Counted from the first letter of the stretch, positions 26,204 to 34,681 are shown. The stretch is DNA of 64,000 nucleotides from Mycolicibacterium canariasense (GCF_002101555.1 NZ_LQOL01000056.1:62001-126000), one strand, 5' to 3'. Notes: a model not told the origin generated them from the sequence alone. Numbers and translations are program-made.

Positions 26204-26977
26204 ATGAGCTTCCAGCTCGCCGTCTGCGCGGAGATGGTCTTCCGGGACCTGCCGATCGTCGAGCGCGTCAATCGGATTCACGATCTCGGCTTCGCCGCGG
26301 AGATCTGGAGTTGGCACGACAAGGACGTGGACGCCCTGGCCGCGACGGGGGCCACGTTCACATCGATGACCGGATATCTGCACGGCGATCTGGTCGACCC
26401 GGCCACCGCCGGCGAGGTGGTGCGCACCGCCGAACTGAGCATCGAGGCCGCCGAGAAGCTCGGCGTCACCCGGTTGAACCTGCACACCGCCGAACTCGTG
26501 GACGGTCGGGCGGCCCGGCCGCGGCAGCGCGCCACCGGAGAGATGTGGCTGACGGCGCTGCGCACCCTGGAGCGCATCGGCGAACTCGGGGCGCGGGCGG
26601 GCGTGACGTTCTGCGTGGAAAACCTCAACACCGTCGTCGACCACCCCGGTGTGCCGCTGGCCCGCGCCAAGGACACTCTTGCGCTGGTGGAGGGCGTCGG
26701 CCATCCCAACGTCAAGATGATGCTGGACCTGTATCACGCGCAGATCGGGGAGGGGAACCTCGTCGAGTTGGTGCGGCGCTGCGGTCCGGCGATCGGGGAG
26801 ATCCAGGTGGCCGACGTGCCCGGGCGCTGTGAACCCGGCACCGGCGAGATCAACTACCCGGCAATCGCGCGGGCGCTGGCCGCGATCGGGTTCACCGGCA
26901 CCATCGGCATGGAGGCGTGGAATTCCGCGGACAGCGCGACCGCGCTGGCCGCCTTCCGGGCCGCGTTCACGGTGTAG
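26204..26977 (+). CDS. Hydroxypyruvate isomerase-like TIM-barrel protein
   Basis: A 257-residue xylose isomerase-like TIM barrel of the hydroxypyruvate isomerase family. Metal ligands are readable: Glu in CVENLN, Asp in MLDLYH, the signature GRCEPGTGEINYP and the last Glu in GMEAWN. The family interconverts hydroxypyruvate and tartronate semialdehyde or epimerises ketoses. No glyoxylate carboligase or tartronate semialdehyde reductase gene sits beside it, so the pathway is unclear. It is divergent from its LacI regulator and controlled by two operators. Confidence 0.85.
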   Translation: MSFQLAVCAEMVFRDLPIVERVNRIHDLGFAAEIWSWHDKDVDALAATGATFTSMTGYLHGDLVDPATAGEVVRTAELSIEAAEKLGVTRLNLHTAELVDGRAARPRQRATGEMWLTALRTLERIGELGARAGVTFCVENLNTVVDHPGVPLARAKDTLALVEGVGHPNVKMMLDLYHAQIGEGNLVELVRRCGPAIGEIQVADVPGRCEPGTGEINYPAIARALAAIGFTGTIGMEAWNSADSATALAAFRAAFTV

Positions 26978-26983
26978 ACCACC

Positions 26984-27694
26984 TCAACGCGGGGTGCGGC
27001 CACGCCAGGCGCGGTACCCGCGGTGGGCGGCAAATGTCCCGACGATGGCGGTGACGCACCACACCGCGGCGGCGGCGAATGCCAGCGCCGCGGACTTCTC
27101 GCCGAGCGCCGCCCCGAGTGAGGTGTACACGAACGCACGCGGCGTCGACCCGATGAGGGCGCCGAGCGCCATCTGCCACAACGGCATGCCGAATGCCCCG
27201 AACGCATAGGCGGCCATCGCGTCGGGCGTGCCCGGGATGAAGCGTTGCCCGACGACGGCCCACAACCCGCGCCGCTCGATCAAGCGGTCGAGCCGATCCG
27301 CCCGGTCGGCACCGAGCAGTGCGCGGGCGCTGTCGCGGCCGGCCCGGCGCCCGATCTGGCTGGCGATCACCGCGGTGCCGACGGTGGAGCCGAGCGTGAC
27401 GCCGAGTCCAAGGGCCGGTCCGAACAGCAGTCCACTGCCGGCGGCCAGGATCGGGCCCGGCACGAAGAGGGCGCCGAGCGCGGCCGAGACGACGATGTAG
27501 GCCAGCGGCGCGGCGGGCCCGGCGGCGGTGACGACGGCACGGATCTCGTCGGCGTCTACCACCCGGCCGACGGCCATCACCGCGAACAGTGCCGCCAGGA
27601 CCGCCGCGAACACGAGCAGGCGCACGACGTGGCGGCGTCGGTCCACGGAGTCCGGGCTCGCCGCACCCTCGGTATCGGTCATCTCGCCCGTCAT
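26984..27694 (-). CDS. TVP38/TMEM64 (DedA-like) membrane protein
   Basis: A 236-residue inner membrane protein with about six helices. The signature loop is FVPGPILAAGSGLLFGPALGLGVTLGSTVGT, followed by GQRFIPGTPDAMAAYAFG, the conserved RF-PG-P motif of the SNARE-associated/VTT family. Members help scramble or transport lipids and maintain the membrane. The start is within MTGEMTDTEG; an internal ATG at residue 5 is possible. It converges with the isomerase-like gene with a six-base gap. Confidence 0.87.
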   Translation of the reverse strand: MTGEMTDTEGAASPDSVDRRRHVVRLLVFAAVLAALFAVMAVGRVVDADEIRAVVTAAGPAAPLAYIVVSAALGALFVPGPILAAGSGLLFGPALGLGVTLGSTVGTAVIASQIGRRAGRDSARALLGADRADRLDRLIERRGLWAVVGQRFIPGTPDAMAAYAFGAFGMPLWQMALGALIGSTPRAFVYTSLGAALGEKSAALAFAAAAVWCVTAIVGTFAAHRGYRAWRGRTPR

Positions 27695-27737
27695 TCTTCC
27701 TCACCCGTCCGGCGGCATCGCGGCGGCGAAATCACCC

Positions 27738-27766
27738 TTGCCGAGGGGCGGCACCCGGAGGATAAT
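27738..27766 (+). promoter_or_regulatory. SigA-type promoter of small exported protein
   Basis: TTGCCG at 27738-27743, a 17-base spacer and GATAAT at 27761-27766 form a good primary sigma promoter for the gene starting at 27813. An imperfect dyad AGACTAAT/ATTGGTCT at 27774-27791 lies at or just after the expected transcription start and may be an operator. Confidence 0.6.
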
Positions 27767-27812
27767 TCTAGACAGACTAATTAATTGGTCTCAGCAAGGA
27801 ATGGCATGAGTG

Positions 27813-28055
27813 ATGAAGGCGAAGATTGCCGGCGCCGTTCTGGTGGCGCTGGCCTTGTCGGGGGCGGGCGCGGTCGCTTCTGCGCCGCCGGCCTCCGCTG
27901 AATGTGGAAGTACCGTCATCTGGGGTAATGGCGGCGGCCAGTGCGACGGGCCGTTTTATCCCGACGGTAGTTTCCAGCGCTGCGTGACGGTGTACGTGCT
28001 GGGCATCGGCGGTTCGAATTGCTTCATCGTTCCTCCGCCGCCCCCACCGCCCTGA
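27813..28055 (+). CDS. Small exported Cys protein (CDGP-type)
   Basis: An 80-residue secreted protein. Residues 1-28 are a signal peptide (hydrophobic core VLVALALSGAGAVA, cleavage after PASA). The mature part of about 50 residues has four Cys, likely two disulfides, with the motif GQCDGPFYPDGS, and ends with a run of prolines. It resembles the mycobacterial CDGP-domain proteins of unknown role. ATG 27813 is used because AAGGA lies 12 bases upstream; GTG 27810 would add one residue. Its 3' end overlaps the convergent TetR gene by 32 bases. Confidence 0.78.
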   Translation: MKAKIAGAVLVALALSGAGAVASAPPASAECGSTVIWGNGGGQCDGPFYPDGSFQRCVTVYVLGIGGSNCFIVPPPPPPP

Positions 28056-28662
28056 CGGTGACGCGGTCGGCGTGCGCGCGTACCGCGGGCGCCACCCAGT
28101 CGTCGAGGTAGTTGCGCAGCGCCTGACCGTGCCGTGCGGGTCGACCGGGGTCGACGATGAACGACTGCAAGATGCGCAGCATGAACTCGACCAGCTCGTC
28201 GAGCCTACTATCGGCGAATCCCGCTGCGGCCCAGTCGACATCGAAGCGCTGCAGGATGCTGCGGCCGAATCCGATGGCGATATCGGAGGTCACCCCTGCG
28301 GTGAATGCGCTGGCCTTGCCGGGTTGGAGAACCAAGCCGAGATAGCGGTCGTGCGGCAACTGCTCGACGGTGTAGGCGATGCCCTCGACGACGGCCTCCG
28401 TCGGATCACAGATCGAACCCAATTGGGCGGCAAGGCGATCCAGGAATCCCGCCACGGATGCGACCGCTGTCGCGGCCATCAGCGTTTCCTGGGTGGGGAA
28501 GTACCGGTAGATCGTCTGACGGGTGACGCCCAGGGCCTGCGCCACCGCCGACACGCTCACCGTCCCTTGGGTGTCGATGGCGCGACGGGACGCGTCGATG
28601 ATCCGGCCCACCGCTTCCTCGTCGTCGGACGGGATGTCGCCGGACCAACCGTGCCTGCGCAT
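28024..28662 (-). CDS. TetR family regulator (GWGG-arm subfamily)
   Basis: A 212-residue TetR repressor with the same arm and ligand-domain patterns as the one at 16046: HGWSGDIPSDDEEA, the helix-turn-helix SVSAVAQALGVTRQTIYRYFPTQETL, and ILQRFDVDWAAAGFADSRLDELVEFML. ATG 28662 is chosen by alignment with its paralogues. It has no Shine-Dalgarno sequence. It is divergent from a Rieske oxygenase gene, and a strong operator lies in the 61-base gap, so it probably represses the oxygenase and itself. Confidence 0.9.
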   Translation of the reverse strand: MRRHGWSGDIPSDDEEAVGRIIDASRRAIDTQGTVSVSAVAQALGVTRQTIYRYFPTQETLMAATAVASVAGFLDRLAAQLGSICDPTEAVVEGIAYTVEQLPHDRYLGLVLQPGKASAFTAGVTSDIAIGFGRSILQRFDVDWAAAGFADSRLDELVEFMLRILQSFIVDPGRPARHGQALRNYLDDWVAPAVRAHADRVTVRAVGAAEER

Positions 28663-28696
28663 GCGTCGATCGTCGCACGAAACGGCGTGCGACCTT

Positions 28697-28718
28697 GACA
28701 ATACACAAATGTATGGTC
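28697..28718. promoter_or_regulatory. TetR operator over the Rieske oxygenase promoter
   Basis: GACAATACA (28697-28705), CAAA and TGTATGGTC (28710-28718) form a 9-base inverted repeat with one mismatch. The right arm contains TATGGT (28712-28717), which as -10 would place the transcription start on the ATG at 28724, giving a leaderless mRNA. No Shine-Dalgarno sequence precedes that ATG. Repressor binding would cover the promoter. Confidence 0.72.
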
Positions 28719-28723
28719 TAGGC

Positions 28724-29887
28724 ATGGTTGCCCCGCCCGCGAACTGCACTGATGAGGCCCTGACCCGGCGTGCCCTGCGGCATGCGCTCGACGGCACCAC
28801 CGATATGGCCGACGCCGTGCTCAAGGTGCCGTTGCACTACTACCGCGATCCCAAGATCACCGAAATCGAGGAGGCGCAGATTCTGCGCCGGGTGCCGTTG
28901 GCGATCGTCCCGTCCGCGCAGCTGCCCCAGCGCAACGACTACGTGGTGCGCTCCGTGCTGGGCGACTCGTTGCTGGTGACCAGGGACCGCACGGGCACCG
29001 CCCACGTTTTCTTGAACTACTGCCGGCACCGCGGAGCGATGCCGGCCTGCGGGTCCGGCAATGCCGCGCGCTTCGTGTGTCCCTACCACGCCTGGACCTA
29101 TCGCAACACCGGCGAATTGTTCATGGTGCCCGGGAAATCGGGTTTCGACACGATGGACAATGCCGACTACGGGCTGGTCGAACTGCCGTCGCAGGAACGG
29201 TACGGCTTCATCTGGGCGGTGCTGACCGCCGACGCGACCATCGATGTCGACCACCACCTCGGCGGGCTGGGACCCGAACTGGCGCAATGGAATTACGAAT
29301 CCTACGGCTATCACACCGATCGCGAGTTCTCCTCCGAGGTGTCCTGGAAGGGTGCGCTTGAGGCGTTCGCCGAGGGGTATCACTTCCCCTTCGTGCACGG
29401 CGAAAGTCTGATCGGGCAGAACACGCTGCCGAACACCTCGGTCTACGACGAGTTCGGCAGGCACCATCGGATCGGGTTCCCGTTCACCTGGATCAAGAAC
29501 CTCGAGCAGGACGCGGGTGCGTCCCACGATCCCTCGGCGAACATGGGTGTCATCTACTGGGTGTATCCCAACCTCATCCTGGCCAACAGCCCGGTCGGGG
29601 TGGAGATCATCGACATGCTGCCCGAAGGGGAACCGACACGCTGCACGGTGCGGCACAGCTGGATGGGGCGCGTCCCCGCGGTCGACGACGAGATGCGGGC
29701 GGCCTACGACGCCGTCTACGACGCTGTGCATGCCGCGGTACGGGATGAGGATTTCGCGATGCTGCCGCAGTGCGGCGAGGGCGTCCGGCACGGCCAACAC
29801 GACCACATGATCATCGGCCGCAACGAGATCGGCGTGCAGCACATGATCAAGGTGTTCGCCCAGGAGCTGGGGATCGCCCTCGGATGA
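28724..29887 (+). CDS. Rieske non-heme iron oxygenase, large subunit
   Basis: A 387-residue aromatic ring-hydroxylating dioxygenase alpha subunit. The Rieske [2Fe-2S] ligands read CRHRGA and CPYHAW (C-x-H, 19 residues, C-x2-H), and the catalytic domain has the 2-His facial site in FAEGYHFPFVHG. These enzymes take electrons from a separate reductase to hydroxylate aromatic or aliphatic rings. No small subunit, ferredoxin or reductase gene is adjacent, so electron supply is from elsewhere. It ends before a perfect terminator hairpin and is controlled by the divergent TetR protein. Confidence 0.9.
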   Translation: MVAPPANCTDEALTRRALRHALDGTTDMADAVLKVPLHYYRDPKITEIEEAQILRRVPLAIVPSAQLPQRNDYVVRSVLGDSLLVTRDRTGTAHVFLNYCRHRGAMPACGSGNAARFVCPYHAWTYRNTGELFMVPGKSGFDTMDNADYGLVELPSQERYGFIWAVLTADATIDVDHHLGGLGPELAQWNYESYGYHTDREFSSEVSWKGALEAFAEGYHFPFVHGESLIGQNTLPNTSVYDEFGRHHRIGFPFTWIKNLEQDAGASHDPSANMGVIYWVYPNLILANSPVGVEIIDMLPEGEPTRCTVRHSWMGRVPAVDDEMRAAYDAVYDAVHAAVRDEDFAMLPQCGEGVRHGQHDHMIIGRNEIGVQHMIKVFAQELGIALG

Positions 29888-29890
29888 GAC

Positions 29891-29928
29891 GTGCCTGTTC
29901 AGCGGTAGTCATGCCGCTGAACAGGCAC
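29891..29928. terminator. Bidirectional terminator hairpin
   Basis: A perfect 15-base inverted repeat (arms 29891-29905 and 29914-29928, 8-base loop) lies between the convergent Rieske oxygenase and Ddn-like genes. It has no long U-run on either side, but its length and place suggest a shared terminator. Confidence 0.75.
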
Positions 29929-29936
29929 CGCTCGGC

Positions 29937-30359
29937 CTACTCGACGACGAAGACCGGGATCTGTCGGTCGGTCTTGGTCTGGTACTCGGCGTAGGGCGGG
30001 TAGGCCGCGACGGCCAGCTCCCACCAGTGCGCGCGCTCGTCACCCTCGATCTCGCGGGCGGTGCCCTCGGTGACCTTGTCGCCGTCCTGCACGGTGACCT
30101 GCGGGTGCACCTTCACGTTGTGATACCAGGACGGGTGGTTGGGGTCGCCACCCTTGGAGGCCACCATGGCGTACTTGCCGTTCTCCTCGACGCGCATCAG
30201 CGGCACATAACGCTTCTTGCCCGACTTCGCTCCCGTCGTGGTGAACAGGACGATCGGGCGATCCAGGACCTCGACACCGTCGGTGGTCCCGGTCTGCAGG
30301 ATCTTCTCGGTCTGGGTACGGACCCAGTCGGTGGGGCTCAGTTCAGGCTGCTCAGTCAC
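29937..30359 (-). CDS. Deazaflavin (F420)-dependent nitroreductase, Ddn family
   Basis: A 140-residue split-barrel protein of the Ddn family. Typical segments are RPIVLFTTTGAKSGKKRYVPLMRVEENGKYAMVASKGG and HPSWYHNVKVHPQVTVQ, then HWWELAVAAYPPYAEYQTKTDR. Members bind F420H2 and reduce quinones or nitro prodrugs such as pretomanid; M. tuberculosis Ddn is the best known. The length is a little short of Ddn but complete for the family. It is divergent from a PPOX-like gene. Confidence 0.9.
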   Translation of the reverse strand: MTEQPELSPTDWVRTQTEKILQTGTTDGVEVLDRPIVLFTTTGAKSGKKRYVPLMRVEENGKYAMVASKGGDPNHPSWYHNVKVHPQVTVQDGDKVTEGTAREIEGDERAHWWELAVAAYPPYAEYQTKTDRQIPVFVVE

Positions 30360-30537
30360 CTGCTGCGCAACACCGATCGGGGTGCGGATATTCCCGGCGT
30401 TCGTGATGCAACGTTTGCCGGTCGGCGGGTGTTCATCATGGCGTTCGTCATCGCCGACACGGAAGTCAGGGACGAGATATCCGCGGATTCGGTCCCAGGA
30501 TTCAGTCTCGGTATGACCGAGGGTGAAGAATCACGGT

Positions 30538-30999
30538 ATGCCCCGGACCTACGCCACCGCCGATACCGTCAGCCTCGAGCACCTGCTGGAGTTCGTCCGC
30601 CCACGTCATCGGATGGTGCTCACCACTTTCCGGGCGGACGGCTCGCTGCAGACCTCGCCGGTCACCGGTGGGGTGGACGACCAGGGGCGCATCGTGATCG
30701 CCAGTTACCCGCAGCGGGCCAAGTCGGTGAATATCGGCAGAACCCCGCGGGCCAGCGTGACGGTGTTGTCCGACGAGTTCGACGGCCCCTATGTCCAGGT
30801 CGACGGCGATGCCGAGCGCATCGACCTGCCGGATGCCGTCGAGCCGCTGGTCGACTACTTCCGGGCGGTCGCCGGTGAGCACCCGGACTGGGATGAGTAC
30901 CGGCAGGCCATGGTGGATCAGCGGAAGTGCTTGCTGCGCATCACTCCTCGCCGGTGGGGGCCGGTGGCCACCGGAGGATTCCCGCCGCCTGGCAACTAG
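30538..30999 (+). CDS. PPOX-class F420-dependent protein
   Basis: A 153-residue split-barrel protein (TIGR03618-like) with MVLTTFRADGSLQTSPVTGG, RIVIASYPQRAKSVNIGRTPRASVTV and an acidic region before DYFRAVAGEHPDWDEYR. It is a second member of the class in this window (the first is at 8075-8518). Probable cofactor F420, substrate unknown. ATG 30538 has GAGGGTGAAG upstream. Its stop overlaps the convergent TenA gene by four bases. Confidence 0.82.
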   Translation: MPRTYATADTVSLEHLLEFVRPRHRMVLTTFRADGSLQTSPVTGGVDDQGRIVIASYPQRAKSVNIGRTPRASVTVLSDEFDGPYVQVDGDAERIDLPDAVEPLVDYFRAVAGEHPDWDEYRQAMVDQRKCLLRITPRRWGPVATGGFPPPGN

Positions 31000-31610
31000 G
31001 CCGTGAAGGCCGCCTCGAAAAACCCCAACTCCAGTTGCATGGCGCGGCGGTAGGTGTCGTGCAACGCCGGGGTGTCGGCGTCCTGGCCGTCCAACAGTGT
31101 TTCCAACTGGACCGCCAGTGCCTCGAATCCTGGATCGGCGTAGGTCTGCACCCAGTCGGTGTACGGCCCGGCGTCCCCGCCCACCAGCGACCGACCCAGC
31201 CACGCGTAGAGCCGCATGCACGGTGTCATCGCCGCGTACACCGCGGCGGCATCCTGGGTGGACGCGGTGGCAAGCAGGAAGTCGGTGTAGGCCAGGGTCG
31301 CCGGCCAGGGCGTCACCCCGGCCATGTCGATACCCCACGAATCGGCATACGACGTATGCAGGCGAAGCTCGTCACGGACCCCGGCGAGCAGGTCCGCCAA
31401 CGTCAGCAGGGTGCTGGTGTCGGTGCTGCGCACCAGTGCCAAAGCGTAAGCCCGCGCGAAGGATTCGAGAAAGAATGCGTCCTGGGCGACGTACCCGGCA
31501 AACAGCTCCCGCCGCAGCGACCCGTCGCCGACACCCTGCACGAACGGGTGCGCCAGGGTCTGCGCCGCGAGGTCGGCGTTCTCCGACCACAGCCGGGAGG
31601 ACAGTGTCAT
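30996..31610 (-). CDS. TenA family protein, canonical active site
   Basis: A 204-residue all-helical TenA/thiaminase II-like protein. It keeps the residues of the Bacillus enzyme: Asp44 in VAQDAFF, Cys131 in TPCMRLYAWLG and Glu194/Glu199 near the C-terminus. TenA releases the pyrimidine from thiamin derivatives for salvage. It starts four bases inside the upstream TenA-like gene (ATGA overlap), so the pair is co-translated. The start ATG 31610 is the only one that keeps the fold's beginning; the open frame to 31817 is not used. Confidence 0.85.
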   Translation of the reverse strand: MTLSSRLWSENADLAAQTLAHPFVQGVGDGSLRRELFAGYVAQDAFFLESFARAYALALVRSTDTSTLLTLADLLAGVRDELRLHTSYADSWGIDMAGVTPWPATLAYTDFLLATASTQDAAAVYAAMTPCMRLYAWLGRSLVGGDAGPYTDWVQTYADPGFEALAVQLETLLDGQDADTPALHDTYRRAMQLELGFFEAAFTA

Positions 31611-32164
31611 GCGCCGGCCATCTCCCAGAAGTCCACCTCGTGCGAAAGTACCTCGTCCACCAGTGCGTTGTGGGCCTCCGGGGTGGCCAGCGTGCCGAGG
31701 GCGTCGACGTAGGACGCGAATTCCGGTGTGCTCCAATGTTCCACGAACTCGCGGAAGCGTGAACTCTCCGAGTGCGCGTGCTGCCATGCAAGCAGATACA
31801 CCCGCTCCAGCGCCCACAACGCGGTGATGGCCGCGTCGAACGGTTCGGCATCGAGCACCCGGAGCAACTCCCGGTAGGCCAGGGTGGCCGGGAGCGGCTT
31901 GCCGTGCAGTTCGATACCGCGGCGAGCGGCCTGGTCCTCGAACCAGTCCAGTTCGGCGACCAATGCCGCGCAGCCGGAGACGAGCACCGCCTGCGCCGGC
32001 CGCGGCGAGCGGCCCAGCAGCCGTGCCTGGAACTTCAGCAGGTCGGCGACGAAGATGGCGTCCTGCACCAGCCAGCGGTCGAAGGCGTCATCGGTGATGG
32101 TGCCGTCGCGCACCGCATTCAGGAACGGATGCCGGGTGGCCGACGTCCAGAGCTCATCTGACAC
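31607..32164 (-). CDS. TenA-like protein without the active-site Cys
   Basis: A 185-residue TenA-like paralogue. It has Asp35 in WLVQDAIFVAD and a C-terminal Glu in EVDFWEMAGA. At the place of the catalytic Cys it has Glu120 in ALERVYLLAW, as in the TenA_E group or in non-hydrolytic relatives. With the downstream canonical copy it may form a heteromer or act on a different substrate. It is first in the two-gene operon and lies 40 bases from the stop of a TetR gene on the same strand. Confidence 0.8.
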   Translation of the reverse strand: MSDELWTSATRHPFLNAVRDGTITDDAFDRWLVQDAIFVADLLKFQARLLGRSPRPAQAVLVSGCAALVAELDWFEDQAARRGIELHGKPLPATLAYRELLRVLDAEPFDAAITALWALERVYLLAWQHAHSESSRFREFVEHWSTPEFASYVDALGTLATPEAHNALVDEVLSHEVDFWEMAGA

Positions 32165-32204
32165 GCTCGAAGAATAGCCCGACCTCGTGGCCGCGCGGTG
32201 GCGC

Positions 32205-32864
32205 TCATTCGTCGTCGGTGAACACCGGGCGCGCCGGCGGAAACCGTGCGGCGACGGCCGGCAGGAAGAACACTTCGATATAGCGCCTGGCGGTTTCGGG
32301 GTCCTCCGAGCCGGGCACGATGCCGAGCAGCAGGCTCATGCTGGTGGCGATGACAAAGCGGGCGAGGTCCTTGCCACGCAAGCCTGGCCGCAACGAGCCA
32401 CCGCCATCGGACTCGACGATGGCGGCCGTCCACGCCTCGACCATGCGATGCAGTTCGGCGTGGTTGGCCAGCATGTTGGCGACGGTCCGGTCGTCGGCCT
32501 GATCCGAGATGGACCGGACCAGCGGGTCGCGGTTGAGTTCGCTCGCGACGATCACCAGGCTCTCGACGATGATGTCGAGCGGCTCGGCATCGGCGGGTAA
32601 TCGGTCCAGGATGCCGGCCATGTGCCGCGCGGTGGTGCGCTGCATGAGCGCCTCGACCAGGCTGTCCCGGGTGGGGAAGTGCCGGTAGACGCTGCCGCGC
32701 GAGTACCCGGCGGTCCGGGCGATGACCTCGATGGTGGTGGCCCGGTAACCACGGGTGACGAAGAGCCGCTCCGCCGTGTCGAGGAAGGTCTCCCGCAGTT
32801 CTTCTGCCACCGCGCCGCCGCCGGCCGGGCGGCCCCGACGGCGGCGTACCGGCTCCTCGCCCAC
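32205..32864 (-). CDS. TetR family regulator
   Basis: A 219-residue repressor. The arm RRRRGRPAGGGA precedes the helix-turn-helix ATTIEVIARTAGYSRGSVYRHFPTRDSL (residues about 41-68). The C-terminal domain has a TetR_C pattern of unknown ligand. It lies just upstream of the TenA pair on the same strand and is divergent from the exported hydrolase gene at 33002, so it may regulate either. The 137-base gap to 33002 is AT-rich; no clear dyad was seen in it. Confidence 0.88.
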   Translation of the reverse strand: MGEEPVRRRRGRPAGGGAVAEELRETFLDTAERLFVTRGYRATTIEVIARTAGYSRGSVYRHFPTRDSLVEALMQRTTARHMAGILDRLPADAEPLDIIVESLVIVASELNRDPLVRSISDQADDRTVANMLANHAELHRMVEAWTAAIVESDGGGSLRPGLRGKDLARFVIATSMSLLLGIVPGSEDPETARRYIEVFFLPAVAARFPPARPVFTDDE

Positions 32865-33001
32865 TCGCGTGCCTGTCCTTCGTGCTGTGTCGTGACATTA
32901 AGACGCTACTCCGGATCCGCCGGCTGCTCTCGACACCTAAATATCAAATGGTCTAACTTGTTTAATTACGCTGTGGCGTGCGCGGAGGGTGGGGGACTCA
33001 G

Positions 33002-34669
33002 ATGGTCGGTCGGTCGATGGCACGGCTGGGTGCAGTGTTCGCGATGACGGCGTTCGCCGTTGCGCTGATCGCCGGCGCAGCGACCGCCGCCGCCGACACC
33101 GATGCGGAGTCGCCCGGTGGCAGCGGCAAGCCGGCGACCGCGAGCCCGCGCGATACGAAGAAGCCGGACTCCGACGTGACGAAGAGGCCCGCCGCCGGGA
33201 CCGGGCAAGAAGCTACGAAACCGTCGACGCCGAGCGACGAGAAACCGTCGACGCCGCGGGACGGGAAACCGTCGACGCCCAGCGACGAGAAACCGGCGTC
33301 CACCGAGAGTGGGAAGCCGAGCACTACCAAGAAGAAGGGTTCGACCACCCGGCAGTACGGTGCCACCGAGGCCGTCCGCCGCGCCGTAACGGCGCCGGCC
33401 ACCACCAAGACCGCACCGGCGCAGGAGCAGACGAAGGACACCGCGGTGCGCGCGAAGGTGGCGTCGGCGCCGGAGGCGCCGGCGGCGAGCGCGGATGCAC
33501 CGCAGTCGATCAGCGTGGCCGCGGTCACGGCTCGCCCGGCTGACCCGGTGGTGGCCCAGGCTGCCGCCTCGCGCCGGGTGACACCGGTCGACGCCATCGG
33601 ATCGGCCATCCTCAACGCGGTGATGGGTCTCGTCCAGTTCTTCGCGGGGCCGCCGGTACTGCCGGCCGATGCCAACGTCACCGTCCGGACGTCGACACTG
33701 CGCATCCCGGTCGCGGGCGGGCGCACCGTCACAGCCGACTGGTATTTCCCCAAGGATCCCGACGACCAGGCACCCACCCGGCTGATCTATCTGCAGCACG
33801 GTTTCGGCGCCGTGGGCTCGATGTACAGTTTCACCGCGGCTGCGTTGGCCGAACGCACCAACAGCGTCGTCGTCGCACCGACCATCACCTCGAATTTCCT
33901 TGCCACTGATGGCGCCTGGTTGGGTGGCACGGCCATACAACAGGGCGTCGCGGACCTGTTCGCCGGGGACCGGTCGGCGCTGACGGCGAGCGCTTCGGCG
34001 GCGGCCGGGTACGAGGTGACCCTGCCCACCCGCTTCGTTCTGGTGGGCCATTCCGCCGGCGGCAGCCTGGTGATGGGTGCGGCGGCCGACATGATCGACA
34101 ACGGAGCATTGGCCGACCTGGCCGGCGTGGTTCTACTCGATTCGGTGGACATGAACGGCACGGTGCCCAAGGCGTTGGCGCGGCTGACCGGCGCGAATTA
34201 TCGCCCGGTGATGGATATTTCGTCGGAGCGCTACGTGTGGAACATGTTCGGCGCGGTGGGCGACGAACTGGAATCCGCTCGTCCCGGCCAGTTCAACGGT
34301 GTGATGCTGACCGGTGGGCGGCACATCGACGCCCTGCTGGGTGGCAACAAGCTCGTCCAGTTCGCCGAGTACCTGGTGGCCGGCTTCTCGACACCCCAGA
34401 ACGTCCAGGCCGTTCCGACGATCGCCGCCGGCTGGATCAACGACCTGTTCGCCGGCACCCAGGGCGGGTACTACCCCTCGCCGGGACAGAGTGTCGAGAT
34501 CCCCACCTCGGCGGGGGTGGCCACCGCGGTCGCGCTGCCGTTCGCCTCCGACAAGCGCATCCAAGCCACCCCGCTGGACGGCTTCTTCGAACTGCTCCTC
34601 GGTCTGATCACCCGGGTGGCATTTTTCGATACGCCGGATCAATTGCGGCTCTTGGATCTAAGGGCGTGA
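33002..34669 (+). CDS. Exported alpha/beta hydrolase with charged repeat region
   Basis: A 555-residue exported protein. Residues about 5-32 are a signal peptide (GAVFAMTAFAVALIAGAATAAA). Residues 40-115 are low-complexity, with an 8-residue tandem repeat of type KPSTPSDE, and further Ala/Thr-rich sequence follows to about 190. The hydrolase domain starts near residue 230 with LQHGFGAVGSMYSF and the nucleophile elbow GHSAGGSL. This architecture is common in mycobacterial PGRP-like or PE-linked esterases, with the linker spanning the cell envelope. ATG 33002 is used; ATG 33017 is an alternative. The substrate is unknown, an ester or lipid being likely. Confidence 0.82.
   Translation: MVGRSMARLGAVFAMTAFAVALIAGAATAAADTDAESPGGSGKPATASPRDTKKPDSDVTKRPAAGTGQEATKPSTPSDEKPSTPRDGKPSTPSDEKPASTESGKPSTTKKKGSTTRQYGATEAVRRAVTAPATTKTAPAQEQTKDTAVRAKVASAPEAPAASADAPQSISVAAVTARPADPVVAQAAASRRVTPVDAIGSAILNAVMGLVQFFAGPPVLPADANVTVRTSTLRIPVAGGRTVTADWYFPKDPDDQAPTRLIYLQHGFGAVGSMYSFTAAALAERTNSVVVAPTITSNFLATDGAWLGGTAIQQGVADLFAGDRSALTASASAAAGYEVTLPTRFVLVGHSAGGSLVMGAAADMIDNGALADLAGVVLLDSVDMNGTVPKALARLTGANYRPVMDISSERYVWNMFGAVGDELESARPGQFNGVMLTGGRHIDALLGGNKLVQFAEYLVAGFSTPQNVQAVPTIAAGWINDLFAGTQGGYYPSPGQSVEIPTSAGVATAVALPFASDKRIQATPLDGFFELLLGLITRVAFFDTPDQLRLLDLRA
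33217..33336 (+). repeat. 24-bp tandem repeat in exported hydrolase gene
   Basis: Three close copies of a 24-base unit (33217-33240, 33241-33264, 33265-33288) and two degenerate copies after them encode the KPSTPSDE-type repeat. The repeat is in frame, so copy number change would alter linker length without breaking the protein. Confidence 0.85.
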
Positions 34670-34681
34670 CCATGCATTAGC

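Noticed and set aside
28011..28030. GGTTCGAATT resembling a tRNA T-arm
   Set aside because: No acceptor, anticodon or D-arm around it; it is coding sequence of the small secreted protein.
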